Assembly: GCA_003229935.1 (NCBI GenBank) | Contig: QIGD01000003.1 | Coordinates: 1-28,261, forward strand | DNA from: Methanobacteriota archaeon | GTDB taxonomy: Archaea > Hydrothermarchaeota > Hydrothermarchaeia > Hydrothermarchaeales > BMS3B | Reading direction: 5' to 3' | DNA: 28,261 bases | Shown here: one piece after another, positions 15,654-22,937 of the stretch | How positions within the stretch are numbered: the first letter of the stretch is position 1 | Layout: each line of letters opens with the position of its first letter | Notes under the pieces: model-generated | What the model saw: only the letters and a program-made list of their open reading frames with translations | Database searches by the model: none | Told to the model about the DNA's origin: nothing | Program-made: the position numbers and the translations under genes

Positions 15654-15737
15654 GCGGGGGTTGCCGAGTGGCCAAAGGCGCTAGATTCAGGGTCTAGTCG
15701 ATAAGTTCGTTCGAGGGTTCGAATCCCTTCCCCCGCA
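15654..15737 (+). tRNA. tRNA-Leu (anticodon CAG)
   Basis: A type II tRNA of 84 bases: acceptor GCGGGGG/CCCCCGC, anticodon stem CTAGA/TCTAG with loop TTCAGGG giving CAG (Leu, CUG), a long variable arm (GTCGATAAGTTCGTTC), T loop TTCGAAT, and discriminator A. No encoded CCA. It is transcribed away from the AI-2E/surE genes. A minus-strand frame across it (15623-15883) is the usual spurious antisense-tRNA ORF. Confidence 0.95.
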
Positions 15738-15997
15738 TTGTTTTGATTTTCTCTTCGGAAGATGCCCATGCCATTGCTACTTCTATGAAAACATCTGCAG
15801 GAGGGTATAATAACTGATGTATGAGTTTTCATATAAACGAGGCTGTTGCATAATCCTACCAACGACCAATTTTCAATTTTCACGATGTCTCACATTTTAG
15901 CAGCTTATTAAATTTATTAACCTAACTTACGTTATATTTTTAGATATAAAACAACAGTAGATAACAATAGAAGCCAAGAAAGTTGGCGGGTGAGCGG
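15738..15997. other. Intergenic region after tRNA-Leu
   Basis: No complete gene. A plus-strand frame immediately after the tRNA reads VLIFSSEDAHAIATSMKTSA and stops at about 15814 without a start; it could be the tail of a lost gene or chance. I see no integrase or repeat of the tRNA 3' end that would mark an attachment site. Confidence 0.3.
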
Positions 15998-16249
15998 TTA
16001 TTCTCTCTTAGCAATAGCATTATAGACAACAGCTATTATTGCTCCACCAATCGCACCATCAATAAATCCCCATACTGCTCCAATTATTCCGCCTAAAAAT
16101 GTTGGAGTAAATCCTATATAAACTGACGACATCATTTCAACAAATTTTGTTCCCCAACCAAATATTGATACCCAGCCTACAAATAACATGCAGACTGCCC
16201 AAGAAGCTCCCAGTCCAACAGCCAAGGCTTTTACATTTAGCTTTTCCAT
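15998..16249 (-). CDS. Small holin-like membrane protein
   Basis: Eighty-three residues with two hydrophobic segments (about 8-30, ALAVGLGASWAVCMLFVGWV; about 44-78, FLGGIIGAVWGFIDGAIGG then AIIAVVYNAI). The words VKALAVGLG, FGWGTKFVEMMSSVYIG and FxGGIIGAVWGFIDGAIGGA are typical of a small, widespread archaeal/bacterial family that databases label bacteriophage holin, although its cellular role is unproven and no phage genes lie here. A TATA-like TTTATACAT lies about 30 bases upstream (near 16275-16283, minus strand) and the leader is very short. Confidence 0.7.
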   Translation of the reverse strand: MEKLNVKALAVGLGASWAVCMLFVGWVSIFGWGTKFVEMMSSVYIGFTPTFLGGIIGAVWGFIDGAIGGAIIAVVYNAIAKRE

Positions 16250-16624
16250 GGTTTATATTTAAATCTTAAATTATGTATAAATCTTTCGACATTTTAAGCG
16301 ACCCCGTCAATTGCGATTAACGAGTATTCACCGAACTTTTTATTCGCATAACCTCTCAGGTAAGGGTTAAACTGAAGTTTTTAAAACTTGATTTTATTCT
16401 GGTTTTAGATATCAAAAAGCTTTCGCCATAAAAGATTTCAAAAATCCTTCATAAATTTTTTATCCTTAAGCTCAGGCAATTTTGATGAGTCAATTAACTG
16501 CAAGAATTCTTGAGTATTTTTACATTTCGAAGATTCTCTGAACTATTTTGGAAATAAATCCTATTTCACTCATTATTTTTAAACTTGTGGTGATATACCA
16601 CAAAGCAGTTAAAAAGTTAGGGGA
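16250..16624. other. Intergenic region with gene relic
   Basis: No intact gene. On the minus strand (about 16420-16550) a broken frame reads CKNTQEFLQLIDSSKLPELK followed by DKKFMKDF and a stop, flanked by other stops; it looks like an eroded C-terminal coding fragment of unknown family. The promoter of the holin-like gene lies at its left edge. Confidence 0.3.
16585..16603. promoter_or_regulatory. Perfect inverted repeat, operator candidate
   Basis: TTGTGGT-GATAT-ACCACAA, 7-bp arms, ends 21 bases before the ATG of the 33-codon ORF. Position and size fit an operator for a small dimeric repressor (for instance an antitoxin). No repressor can be assigned. Confidence 0.4.
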
Positions 16625-16726
16625 ATGTCACAGGCTATAAATGTCTTCGTAAAACATGGGATTTTTGGTAAAGAGTGGGAGGAAAAGAATATTAAGGAAA
16701 TCATGGAGAAAGAGGAAGGGAAATGA
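16625..16726 (+). CDS. 33-residue hypothetical protein
   Basis: Short frame MSQAINVFVKHGIFGKEWEE then KNIKEIMEKEEGK, rich in Lys and Glu at the C-terminus. I do not recognise it; the length and acidic/basic tail recall small antitoxin fragments. It overlaps the next frame by ATGA (16723-16726), the same junction form as elsewhere in this genome, and follows an inverted repeat. GGGGA before the ATG is a weak ribosome site. Could be a real small gene or a remnant. Confidence 0.35.
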   Translation: MSQAINVFVKHGIFGKEWEEKNIKEIMEKEEGK

Positions 16727-16815
16727 CGAAGATTTTAACTGAAAAAGAATGAACAATTCATGGCCTTATTCTTGCAGGTTTGTTATATCTTATTAGCATG
16801 ACCATATTTTCTTCA
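16723..16815 (+). pseudogene. Broken small membrane-protein gene
   Basis: From the ATG overlapping the previous stop it reads MTKILTEKE, TGA, then TIHGLILAGLLYLISMTIFS before running into the end of an oppositely oriented pseudogene. The hydrophobic stretch after the stop makes a Trp codon at the TGA natural (KEWTIHGL), so this looks like a nonsense-inactivated and truncated membrane protein of unknown family. Confidence 0.35.
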
Positions 16816-16821
16816 TGTAAT

Positions 16822-17254
16822 TCAAAAAATACCTATAAGCCTGCCTCCCAGTCCAATAGAAAACTCAGAGAAGGCTATTGCGCCAATGGTCTCAGGAATG
16901 GCTGCGCTGAAATGGTATGGAATTGTTGTAAGCAACAATATTGCTGATATAGCAAGAAATACAGTAGATAGTATGAACCATCCCCACACACGCTCTGACC
17001 TTTCCATGAATTGGTCTATGCCAAGGGTTACCATCCCTATTAAGGCCCAGCAGATAGAAATCTATAGATACATATCTGTGAAGAAAAGTCCCCTTCGGAA
17101 ACGCTCCTATTATTATCAGAGATATCATTCCTGCCCTGAAAAATACCACTCCTGCAATGCCCATCTTCCTTTTTATATTCCAAGGTAGTCCAAGAGTGAA
17201 TATTAAACCACATATACCGGCAACTTTTGCTGAAACTCTTACTTTCATTCTCAT
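16822..17254 (-). pseudogene. DUF998-family membrane protein, frameshifted
   Basis: Two overlapping frames give one protein. The first (from 17254) reads MRMKVRVSAKVAGICGLIFT, then an internal gap compared with the family, then FFRAGMISLIIIGAFPKGTF and LHRYVSIDFYLL. After a shift near 17030-17060 the second frame continues ALIGMVTLGIDQFMERSERV and later AAIPETIGAIAFSEFSIGLG to a stop at 16822. The AGICG start, FPxGT-LHxYVS and the final AIPEtIGA are marks of DUF998 (several-helix membrane proteins, function unknown). The middle N-terminal helices appear shortened and the frame is broken, so it is inactive or mis-sequenced. Confidence 0.6.
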
Positions 17255-17302
17255 AATATCACATTATATTCAATAATTACATATATTATTTATCACAAAT
17301 AT

Positions 17303-18172
17303 ATGTTTGTATTTAAAAAATTGTCAGAAAAGAAAGCAGGGTTAGGGCGGGACATACTTTATTATTATATAAACACATCCAGAAGGACAAAAATAATAAT
17401 CTATCAGGTATATAAATTACCTATGAAAGACCCAAAAAAATTCTGGACAAAAAAGAAAGCGCGATGGTACATGAAGGCTATAGAAAGCTGCAATTATCAG
17501 CAGAAAATTATCTCTGTAATTGGCCCCCTGTTAAAGCCAGAAGATACCCTGCTGGATATTGGAGCCGGGGTTGGTGCCTTTTCTGTCCCTCTGGCAAAGA
17601 GAGTAAAAAGGGTTACAGCAATGGAACCTTCACCAGCCATGGCAGAGGAGCTTGAAAACTATGCAAAAAAGGAAGGAGTTTCAAATATCACTATTCTTCA
17701 GGAACTATGGGGTGAAGTTTCTGTTGAACCACATGATGTTGTGCTGATTGCCAACACACCTGTTGTCAAAAATCGTGAAGCATTAAAAACTGTAATAAAA
17801 AAAACTACACGACTTGTTATTTTAGTTATGTCAATGCCGGAGGAAAATAAATTCTTCTTCAAAGAGCTTTATCCAATAATATTTAAAAGAGAGTACTCTT
17901 CCAAAATAGACCTTAAAGAGGTTTTCAGTATACTCGATGATTCAAAAATTAAATATAATGTAAAAGAAGTGGAATACAACTTTGACCAGCCCTTTGGTAA
18001 TCTGGAAGAGGCTGTTGAATTCTGGAAGGAATATGTGGTGCTGGAAAACTATGAAGATTTCCTTAAGAAATTCCTTGAAAAAAGACTTGAAAAAGATGGT
18101 GATGGATTTAGATATCCATTAAAAAATAGTGCCCTAGTTATATGGTTTATCCCGGCTTTCAAGTTACCATAG
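17303..18172 (+). CDS. SAM-dependent methyltransferase, class I
   Basis: A 289-residue frame. The methyltransferase domain begins at MKDPKKFWTKKKARWYMKAI (internal ATG at 17423), with motif I LLDIGAGVGAFSVPLAKRV, acidic strand AMEPSPAMAEEL, then HDVVLIANTPVV and a C-terminal half rich in charged residues (EFWKEYVVLENYEDFLKKFL). The true start may be 17423 (249 residues), because the first 40 residues look unlike the family and neither start has a clear ribosome site; AT-rich TATA-like sequence lies before 17303. The substrate is unknown. It stands alone on the plus strand, upstream of the sensor kinase with its own spacer. Confidence 0.7.
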   Translation: MFVFKKLSEKKAGLGRDILYYYINTSRRTKIIIYQVYKLPMKDPKKFWTKKKARWYMKAIESCNYQQKIISVIGPLLKPEDTLLDIGAGVGAFSVPLAKRVKRVTAMEPSPAMAEELENYAKKEGVSNITILQELWGEVSVEPHDVVLIANTPVVKNREALKTVIKKTTRLVILVMSMPEENKFFFKELYPIIFKREYSSKIDLKEVFSILDDSKIKYNVKEVEYNFDQPFGNLEEAVEFWKEYVVLENYEDFLKKFLEKRLEKDGDGFRYPLKNSALVIWFIPAFKLP

Positions 18173-18240
18173 TCGTTTATCATATAATTTAAAATATAAT
18201 TTATATCTGGAATATTATCACTGATGTTAAATTATGCAGT

Positions 18241-18250
18241 TTATATAAAA
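18241..18250 (+). promoter_or_regulatory. TATA box of the sensor kinase operon
   Basis: TTATATAAAA, preceded by more A/T. It lies about 50 bases before the TTG start; GGAGGAGGG (18265-18273) and GAGG (18280-18283) follow in the leader. Confidence 0.5.
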
Positions 18251-18291
18251 TCAACTTCTCCACAGGAGGAGGGTTTATTGAGGTATTTCCT

Positions 18292-21200
18292 TTGGCAGAT
18301 TCTCAAGAAAAATATTTGCAGAAGTTTGGCTTGAGAGGTATTATTATTATTATATGTCTCCTAGCCCTCTCTAACCCATCGATTCACGCCTTGGAACATG
18401 TAAAAGTTGGAGTTTATGAAAATCCTCCTCTTGTATTTACAAATAATCATGGTAATGTCGAAGGTATATATATTGACATTCTTAATAATATAGCCTCAAA
18501 AGAACACTGGAAGCTTGAATATGTAGAGTGTAGCTGGGATAATTGCCTCAATATGCTAAAAAATAACTCTATAGATATTCTTCCGGCAATAGCATATTCA
18601 AAGGAAAGAAGCAAGATTTATGATTTTAACAATGAAACAGTTATATCAAACTATGCTGTTATTTATGTTAATAAAGGCTCAGATATAAAATCTTTTATTG
18701 ACCTGCATAACAAGCGTATAGGTGTGGTTAGAGGTGACATTCACTATACTGGGGAAGGAGGAATAAAAGACATACTAAAGAAATTTGATATAAACTCTAC
18801 CTTTGTTGAATATAACACATATTCTGGTGTATTAAAAGCTCTTGAGGAAAATAAAATTGATGCTGGTGTTATTAACAGACTCTATGACACCCGGCATGGA
18901 CTAGGTTATTCTAATATTGAAGAGACAAGTATAATATTTAACCCCATCGAACTCCGTTTTGCCTTTACAAAAAACATTACAAAAAGTAAAGCACTTATTG
19001 AAGGGATTGATTATAATCTAGCTGAAATGAAGAAAAACAAAGGTTCTGTATATTATAAGACAATAGAGAAGTACATTGGAGGGGAAAGTGGATTCAAAAC
19101 GTTGCCACAATGGGTGAAAAAACTATTTTTAGCAGCTGCTGCGCTTTTAATTCTATTTGTGGTCACACATTTAATGCTGAGAAGAGAGCTCAGAGCCAGA
19201 ACAAAGGAAATTTCTGGAAAGAATTCTGAACTTATTAAGGAAATAGGAGAACGGAAAATTGCAGAAGAAAAACTTCGAAGAGCTAATAAAGCCCTCAGGA
19301 CACTGAGTGATTGCAATCAGGTGCTCATCAGAGCTAATGATATGTCTAAATTTCTCAATGATATATGCAGAATAATTGTGGAGGTTGGAAGTTATCATCT
19401 AGCCTGGGTAGGCTTTGCAGAACATGACAAAGAAAAGACAGTTCGTCCAGTTGCTAAATATGGGAATAAAGATGATTATGTTGAAGTAGTAAAGATTTCT
19501 TGGGATGACAGCGTTCTAGGAAGAGGACCCACCGGCACTGCAATTCGTACCGGCAAAACATGTTTTTCTAAAAATATACTCACCAATCAGGATTATAAAC
19601 CTTGGCGTGAAGAGGCATATAAGCGTGAATATGTTTGTTCTATTGCAATACCCCTTAAGGTAGAGGAAAAAGTTATTGGTGCCCTGAATGTGTATTCAAG
19701 TGAGGAGGATGCTTTTAACTGGGAGGATATGAAGTTCCTTGAAGAGCTTGCCAATGATATTGCATTTGGAATAGTGACACTGCGCAATCGTATAGAGCGC
19801 CAGAAGGCTGAAGAGGATTTAAGGAAGTCAGAAGAGAAGTATCGCATGGTTGTTGAGAATGTAAATGAAATTATCTATGTGATTGAGGATGACCTCCTTA
19901 AAGGGAAATTGAGATTTATAAGTTCGAAAGTTGAAGATATTACTGGATACTTACCTGAAGAATTTCTTGAAAACCCTGGTTTATGGATTGACATAGTATA
20001 TCCTGATGACCTTGTTGATATCCAAAGTGCAACAGAGGAGATTTTAAAAACAGGAAAACCAGGAACCAGAATTTATCGTATCTGCCACAGGAAAACAGGA
20101 AATCGTGTCTGGATAGAAGATAAAATTGCACCTCAGCATGATGAGAAGGGCAGGATAACAGCATTTTTTGGAGCCGCAAGAGATATAACCGATAGGAAAA
20201 ATGCCGCAGAAATGCTCAGGCGCACAGCTGAGAAGCTCAGTGTGATTCATGAAATTGACAGAGATATTATTGATAAGCTGAATATAGACTCTATACTGAA
20301 ATTTATTGTCAATAAAGCAAGAGAGCTGACAGAAGCTGATGTTGCCTTCTATGGTATTGTTGAAGGTGATACCATGAGATTGTATGTAGCTAGTGGAACA
20401 ACAAAAGATATAACTGAAAATTTCAAGTTTAGGAAAGGTACAGGGATAGGCTGGTTTGCTATAGAGAATAAGAAACCTGTTGTAGTAGAGGATATATATA
20501 ATGAAAAGAGAATAAAAAATATTCGCTATGATAGACTTGAATTAGAAAATCTTGTATCTCTTATTGCTGTTCCATTCTTTTCTGGCAAAAATGAACCTCT
20601 TGGTGTACTTTTTGTAGCTAACCGCAGAAAAACAAAATTTACTGAAGAGCAGATAGATACTATCACATCTTTAACCTTCCAGGCAACTATGGCTATTGAA
20701 CATCCAAAGCTCTACAGTGAATTAAAGAAGGCACATGAAAAACTCAGAGTAGCCTATGATGAGCTAAAAAGTATTTCTGAGCTTAAAAGAAACATTATTT
20801 CAAATGTAAGCCACGAACTTTACACACCCCTTACAATTATAAAAGGGTCACTTGACATCCTCAGGGATGAAGAAAAAGATGAGAACAAGATAAAACTATT
20901 ACAACTTGCTCATAATGCTATTTCTAGGCAGAAATTGATTATCAGGAATTTAATAGAAGCTGCTGAGCTTGAAAGAGGTAAGATAAAACTTGAGCTTAGA
21001 CCTGTTAAGATTGAAGAATTAATATTAAGTCTGGCTGATGAGTTCCAACCCCAGTTACTGGATAAAGGAATAAGTATGTCCATAAACATAAAAGAAGATA
21101 TTCCACCGGTACTGGCAGATAGAATACGTATTAAACATATTCTCAGAAATCTTATAAATAATGCAATAAAATTTAATAAGAAAGAAGGGAAAATACTTAT

Positions 21201-21465
21201 TGAAGTGGAGAAAAAAGAAAATATCGAAGTATGTGTGGAGGATACAGGTATAGGAATACCAGAAGATAAAGTTAATAAAATTTTTCAGCAGTTATATCAG
21301 ATAGATAGTTCAACTTCAAGGCGTTACGGTGGTACAGGTATGGGACTTATGGTAGTTAAGGAAACAGTCAAGGCTCATGGAGGAAGCATATCTATTAAGA
21401 GTAAGGAAGGTAAAGGCACAAGAATCTGCTTTACTCTACTGTCTGCAAAGAAGGAGGTGGAATAA
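18292..21465 (+). CDS. Multidomain membrane sensor histidine kinase (SBP-GAF-PAS-GAF-HisKA-HATPase)
   Basis: A 1057-residue sensor. An N-terminal hydrophobic segment (GIIIIICLLALS) exports a periplasmic-binding-protein type 3 domain (about 35-275: VKVGVYENPPLVFTNNHGNV, DILPAIAYSKER, RIGVVRGDI), which would bind a small solute outside. A membrane helix (about 282-300, LFLAAAALLILFVV) and a coiled coil (RTKEISGKNSELIKEIGERK) follow. Next come GAF 1 (about 345-495, with VLGRGPTGTAIRTGK), a PAS domain (about 515-640, ending FFGAARDITDRK), GAF 2 (about 650-800), HisKA with His841 in NVSHELYTPLT, and HATPase_c (about 935-1050: NLINNAIKFNK, EDTGIGIPEDK, GGTGMGLMVVK). The start is TTG, with GAGG 8 bases upstream. 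It ends directly against the response regulator ATG. Confidence 0.92.
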   Translation: MADSQEKYLQKFGLRGIIIIICLLALSNPSIHALEHVKVGVYENPPLVFTNNHGNVEGIYIDILNNIASKEHWKLEYVECSWDNCLNMLKNNSIDILPAIAYSKERSKIYDFNNETVISNYAVIYVNKGSDIKSFIDLHNKRIGVVRGDIHYTGEGGIKDILKKFDINSTFVEYNTYSGVLKALEENKIDAGVINRLYDTRHGLGYSNIEETSIIFNPIELRFAFTKNITKSKALIEGIDYNLAEMKKNKGSVYYKTIEKYIGGESGFKTLPQWVKKLFLAAAALLILFVVTHLMLRRELRARTKEISGKNSELIKEIGERKIAEEKLRRANKALRTLSDCNQVLIRANDMSKFLNDICRIIVEVGSYHLAWVGFAEHDKEKTVRPVAKYGNKDDYVEVVKISWDDSVLGRGPTGTAIRTGKTCFSKNILTNQDYKPWREEAYKREYVCSIAIPLKVEEKVIGALNVYSSEEDAFNWEDMKFLEELANDIAFGIVTLRNRIERQKAEEDLRKSEEKYRMVVENVNEIIYVIEDDLLKGKLRFISSKVEDITGYLPEEFLENPGLWIDIVYPDDLVDIQSATEEILKTGKPGTRIYRICHRKTGNRVWIEDKIAPQHDEKGRITAFFGAARDITDRKNAAEMLRRTAEKLSVIHEIDRDIIDKLNIDSILKFIVNKARELTEADVAFYGIVEGDTMRLYVASGTTKDITENFKFRKGTGIGWFAIENKKPVVVEDIYNEKRIKNIRYDRLELENLVSLIAVPFFSGKNEPLGVLFVANRRKTKFTEEQIDTITSLTFQATMAIEHPKLYSELKKAHEKLRVAYDELKSISELKRNIISNVSHELYTPLTIIKGSLDILRDEEKDENKIKLLQLAHNAISRQKLIIRNLIEAAELERGKIKLELRPVKIEELILSLADEFQPQLLDKGISMSINIKEDIPPVLADRIRIKHILRNLINNAIKFNKKEGKILIEVEKKENIEVCVEDTGIGIPEDKVNKIFQQLYQIDSSTSRRYGGTGMGLMVVKETVKAHGGSISIKSKEGKGTRICFTLLSAKKEVE

Positions 21466-21834
21466 ATGGCAACAATACTTCTAGTTGATGATGAACCTGA
21501 AATGAGGCTTTTAACCAGAACTATTCTTGAAAAAAAGGGTTATGATGTGATAGAGGCGAGAGATAGCGATGAGACACTAGTTATCCTAGATAAAGAAAAA
21601 CCAGACCTTATACTTCTGGATGTGATGATGCCTGGCCTTAACGGCTGGGATTTATGCAGAAAAATAAAAAATAAAGAAGAATTAAAAGATATTCCAATTA
21701 TAATGTTCACAATAATGTCAGAGAGTCATAATATAGAAAGGAGTTTTAAATCTGGCGCAGATGCTCATATAAACAGGCCTTTTGAGATGAAAGAGTTTCT
21801 GGATATTGTGAATAAGTTCCTTAAGAAGGGTTAA
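21466..21834 (+). CDS. Single-domain response regulator (REC only)
   Basis: A 122-residue CheY-like receiver, partner of the preceding kinase (TAA followed at once by ATG; ribosome site AAGGAGG inside the kinase end). Acidic pocket DDE at residues 8-10, phosphoacceptor Asp52 in LLLDVMMPGLNG (ILLDVMMPG), and switch Thr82 in MFT. The conserved Lys before Pro-Phe is Arg104 here (AHINRPF instead of the usual KPF), a rare but tolerable change. No output domain, so it probably acts by protein-protein contact, common in archaea. Its stop shares TTAA with the opposing DedA gene. Confidence 0.92.
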   Translation: MATILLVDDEPEMRLLTRTILEKKGYDVIEARDSDETLVILDKEKPDLILLDVMMPGLNGWDLCRKIKNKEELKDIPIIMFTIMSESHNIERSFKSGADAHINRPFEMKEFLDIVNKFLKKG

Positions 21835-22445
21835 GTCTGTTTATGAGCTTTTCTTTTTTTGTAGTAAATATATAAAATAATAAGAAGGGCTGAGAAAAGT
21901 AGCATGAGTTTTGTTGCAAGGGATGAATACTGCCTTATAAGCTCGGGGCTGGTTCCAACCAGATAACCTATAAAGGCGAGAATTGTTACCCAGAGCCCTG
22001 CTCCAAAAGATGTATAAAAACAAAATTTTGCCATATTCATCTTACCCAGTCCTGCTGGAAAGGAGATATATTGCCTCACCCCTGGGATAAGCCTGCCAAT
22101 AAATGTGCTTATCTCACCATGCTCCTGAAAGAATCTCTCCACCTTTACAAGTTTATCCTCATTTAAGAAGAAGTACTTCCCATACCTGAGTATTGTAGTT
22201 CTACCTAGAGTTTTAGCAATATAGTAATTGAAAAGAGAACCCAGAAGACTTCCAGCTATACCAAAAAAGACAACAAGATATAAATTAAGCTCTCCCCTGC
22301 TGGCAAGATAGCCTGCAGGAATGATTACAATCTCACTGGGAAAGGGAAAGAATGTGCTCTCAAGAAACATAAGCACAAGCACTCCTCCATAACCCAGAGA
22401 GCCGATTATTCCGACTATACTTGAAGCAATATTTTCTATCAACAT
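21831..22445 (-). CDS. DedA/VTT-family membrane protein
   Basis: A 204-residue membrane protein of the DedA (SNARE-associated/VTT) family. Family marks: LMFLESTFFPFPSEIVIIPAG at the N-terminus, GSLLGSLFNYYIAKTLGR, and FIGRLIPGVRQYISFPAGLG in the second half, with several membrane segments and a reentrant loop. Bacterial members support proton-dependent membrane homeostasis and polyprenyl- or phospholipid flipping, so a lipid-carrier role is possible here. It overlaps the response regulator tail to tail by 4 bases. Upstream (22446-22680) there is no gene; two imperfect 21-base repeats around TTCGTAAA lie near 22565-22606. Confidence 0.92.
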   Translation of the reverse strand: MLIENIASSIVGIIGSLGYGGVLVLMFLESTFFPFPSEIVIIPAGYLASRGELNLYLVVFFGIAGSLLGSLFNYYIAKTLGRTTILRYGKYFFLNEDKLVKVERFFQEHGEISTFIGRLIPGVRQYISFPAGLGKMNMAKFCFYTSFGAGLWVTILAFIGYLVGTSPELIRQYSSLATKLMLLFSALLIILYIYYKKRKAHKQT

Positions 22446-22679
22446 ATAACCACAAAACTATTAAATTAAGAGATTAAGATGTTATTATACGCTAGTTATT
22501 AATCTTTCTATTACTCATGCCTTCTGCTTCAGGTTTCCAGCCAAGAAAATCATGGCAATATAATTTCAGTACTTCGTAAAGTAATTTGAGCAGTTCGTAA
22601 AATACCTATGAAATTCTGGGTGATAAACATTTTGATGAATCGGTGATAACCACTTAGCCTCTTTTTCCTCTCTAGTGTG

Positions 22680-22937
22680 GATCTACCGGCAAGCCTGTCC
22701 TCTCTTGCCAGAGAGTATGTCCCGAGCGAAGTTGTTATTGACCAGTACTGTGCGGGACAATACTAAGAGTTTCCTCTCTGTTTAATGCCTCACTTACATA
22801 GCAGGGGACTTGAGGAGGAGCCCCTGATGTGTTCTTTAACTCTACCAATAACTTCTGCATTATTTAATGCCTCCTAATCAACCTGTTACCCTGTCTCTCA
22901 CGAGGCAGACCATCCATTTTAATGGGTGGTGATTGAT
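22680..22937 (-). mobile_element. Non-autonomous HEARO/IscB-like element, copy 4 (right part lost)
   Basis: Left end ATCAATCACC (22928-22937, first base differs from the family G), palindrome with one arm mutation, TGCCTCGTGAGAGAC, and the MQKLLVELKN-like coding stretch. The core is diverged yet still foldable. Similarity stops near 22680; the IscB-like start, tail hairpin and right end are gone. It is inserted at the very end of the GTPase gene, whose last codons it supplies. Most diverged of the four, hence probably the oldest of those with a core. Confidence 0.6.
22690..22830 (-). ncRNA. Putative omega-RNA/HEARO-like structured core, copy 4 (covarying)
   Basis: Hairpin TCTC-TGGCAA-GAGA (22701-22714) replaces ACTC-TGGCAA-GAGT of copies 2 and 3. 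Hairpin GAGAG-GAAA-CTCTT (22765-22778) replaces GAGAC-AAAA-GTCTC. A 6-bp stem GTCCCG/CGGGAC (plus strand 22719-22724 and 22753-22758) is also present. Paired changes with an unchanged loop support selection on RNA structure. Confidence 0.5.

Noticed and set aside
15623..15883. Minus-strand frame across tRNA-Leu with GEGIRTLERT and SSAFGHSATPA words
   Set aside because: This is the well-known spurious product of reading a tRNA-Leu gene antisense; the tRNA itself is clear on the plus strand.
15654..15883. tRNA-Leu 3' end as an integration (att) site
   Set aside because: No integrase gene and no second copy of the tRNA 3' end could be seen nearby.
16750..16752. TGA read as tryptophan or selenocysteine in the small membrane gene and hicB
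   Set aside because: L40e, DUF502 and pantoate kinase end in TGA in the normal way, and I see no downstream stem-loop suggesting a selenocysteine element.
22500..22560. Possible right end of copy 4 (CCAAGAAAATCATGG resembling GCAAGAAAACCACCC)
   Set aside because: The match is short, lacks the palindrome and the TGCCCAGATTATT end, and is not followed by ATGA at the right distance.
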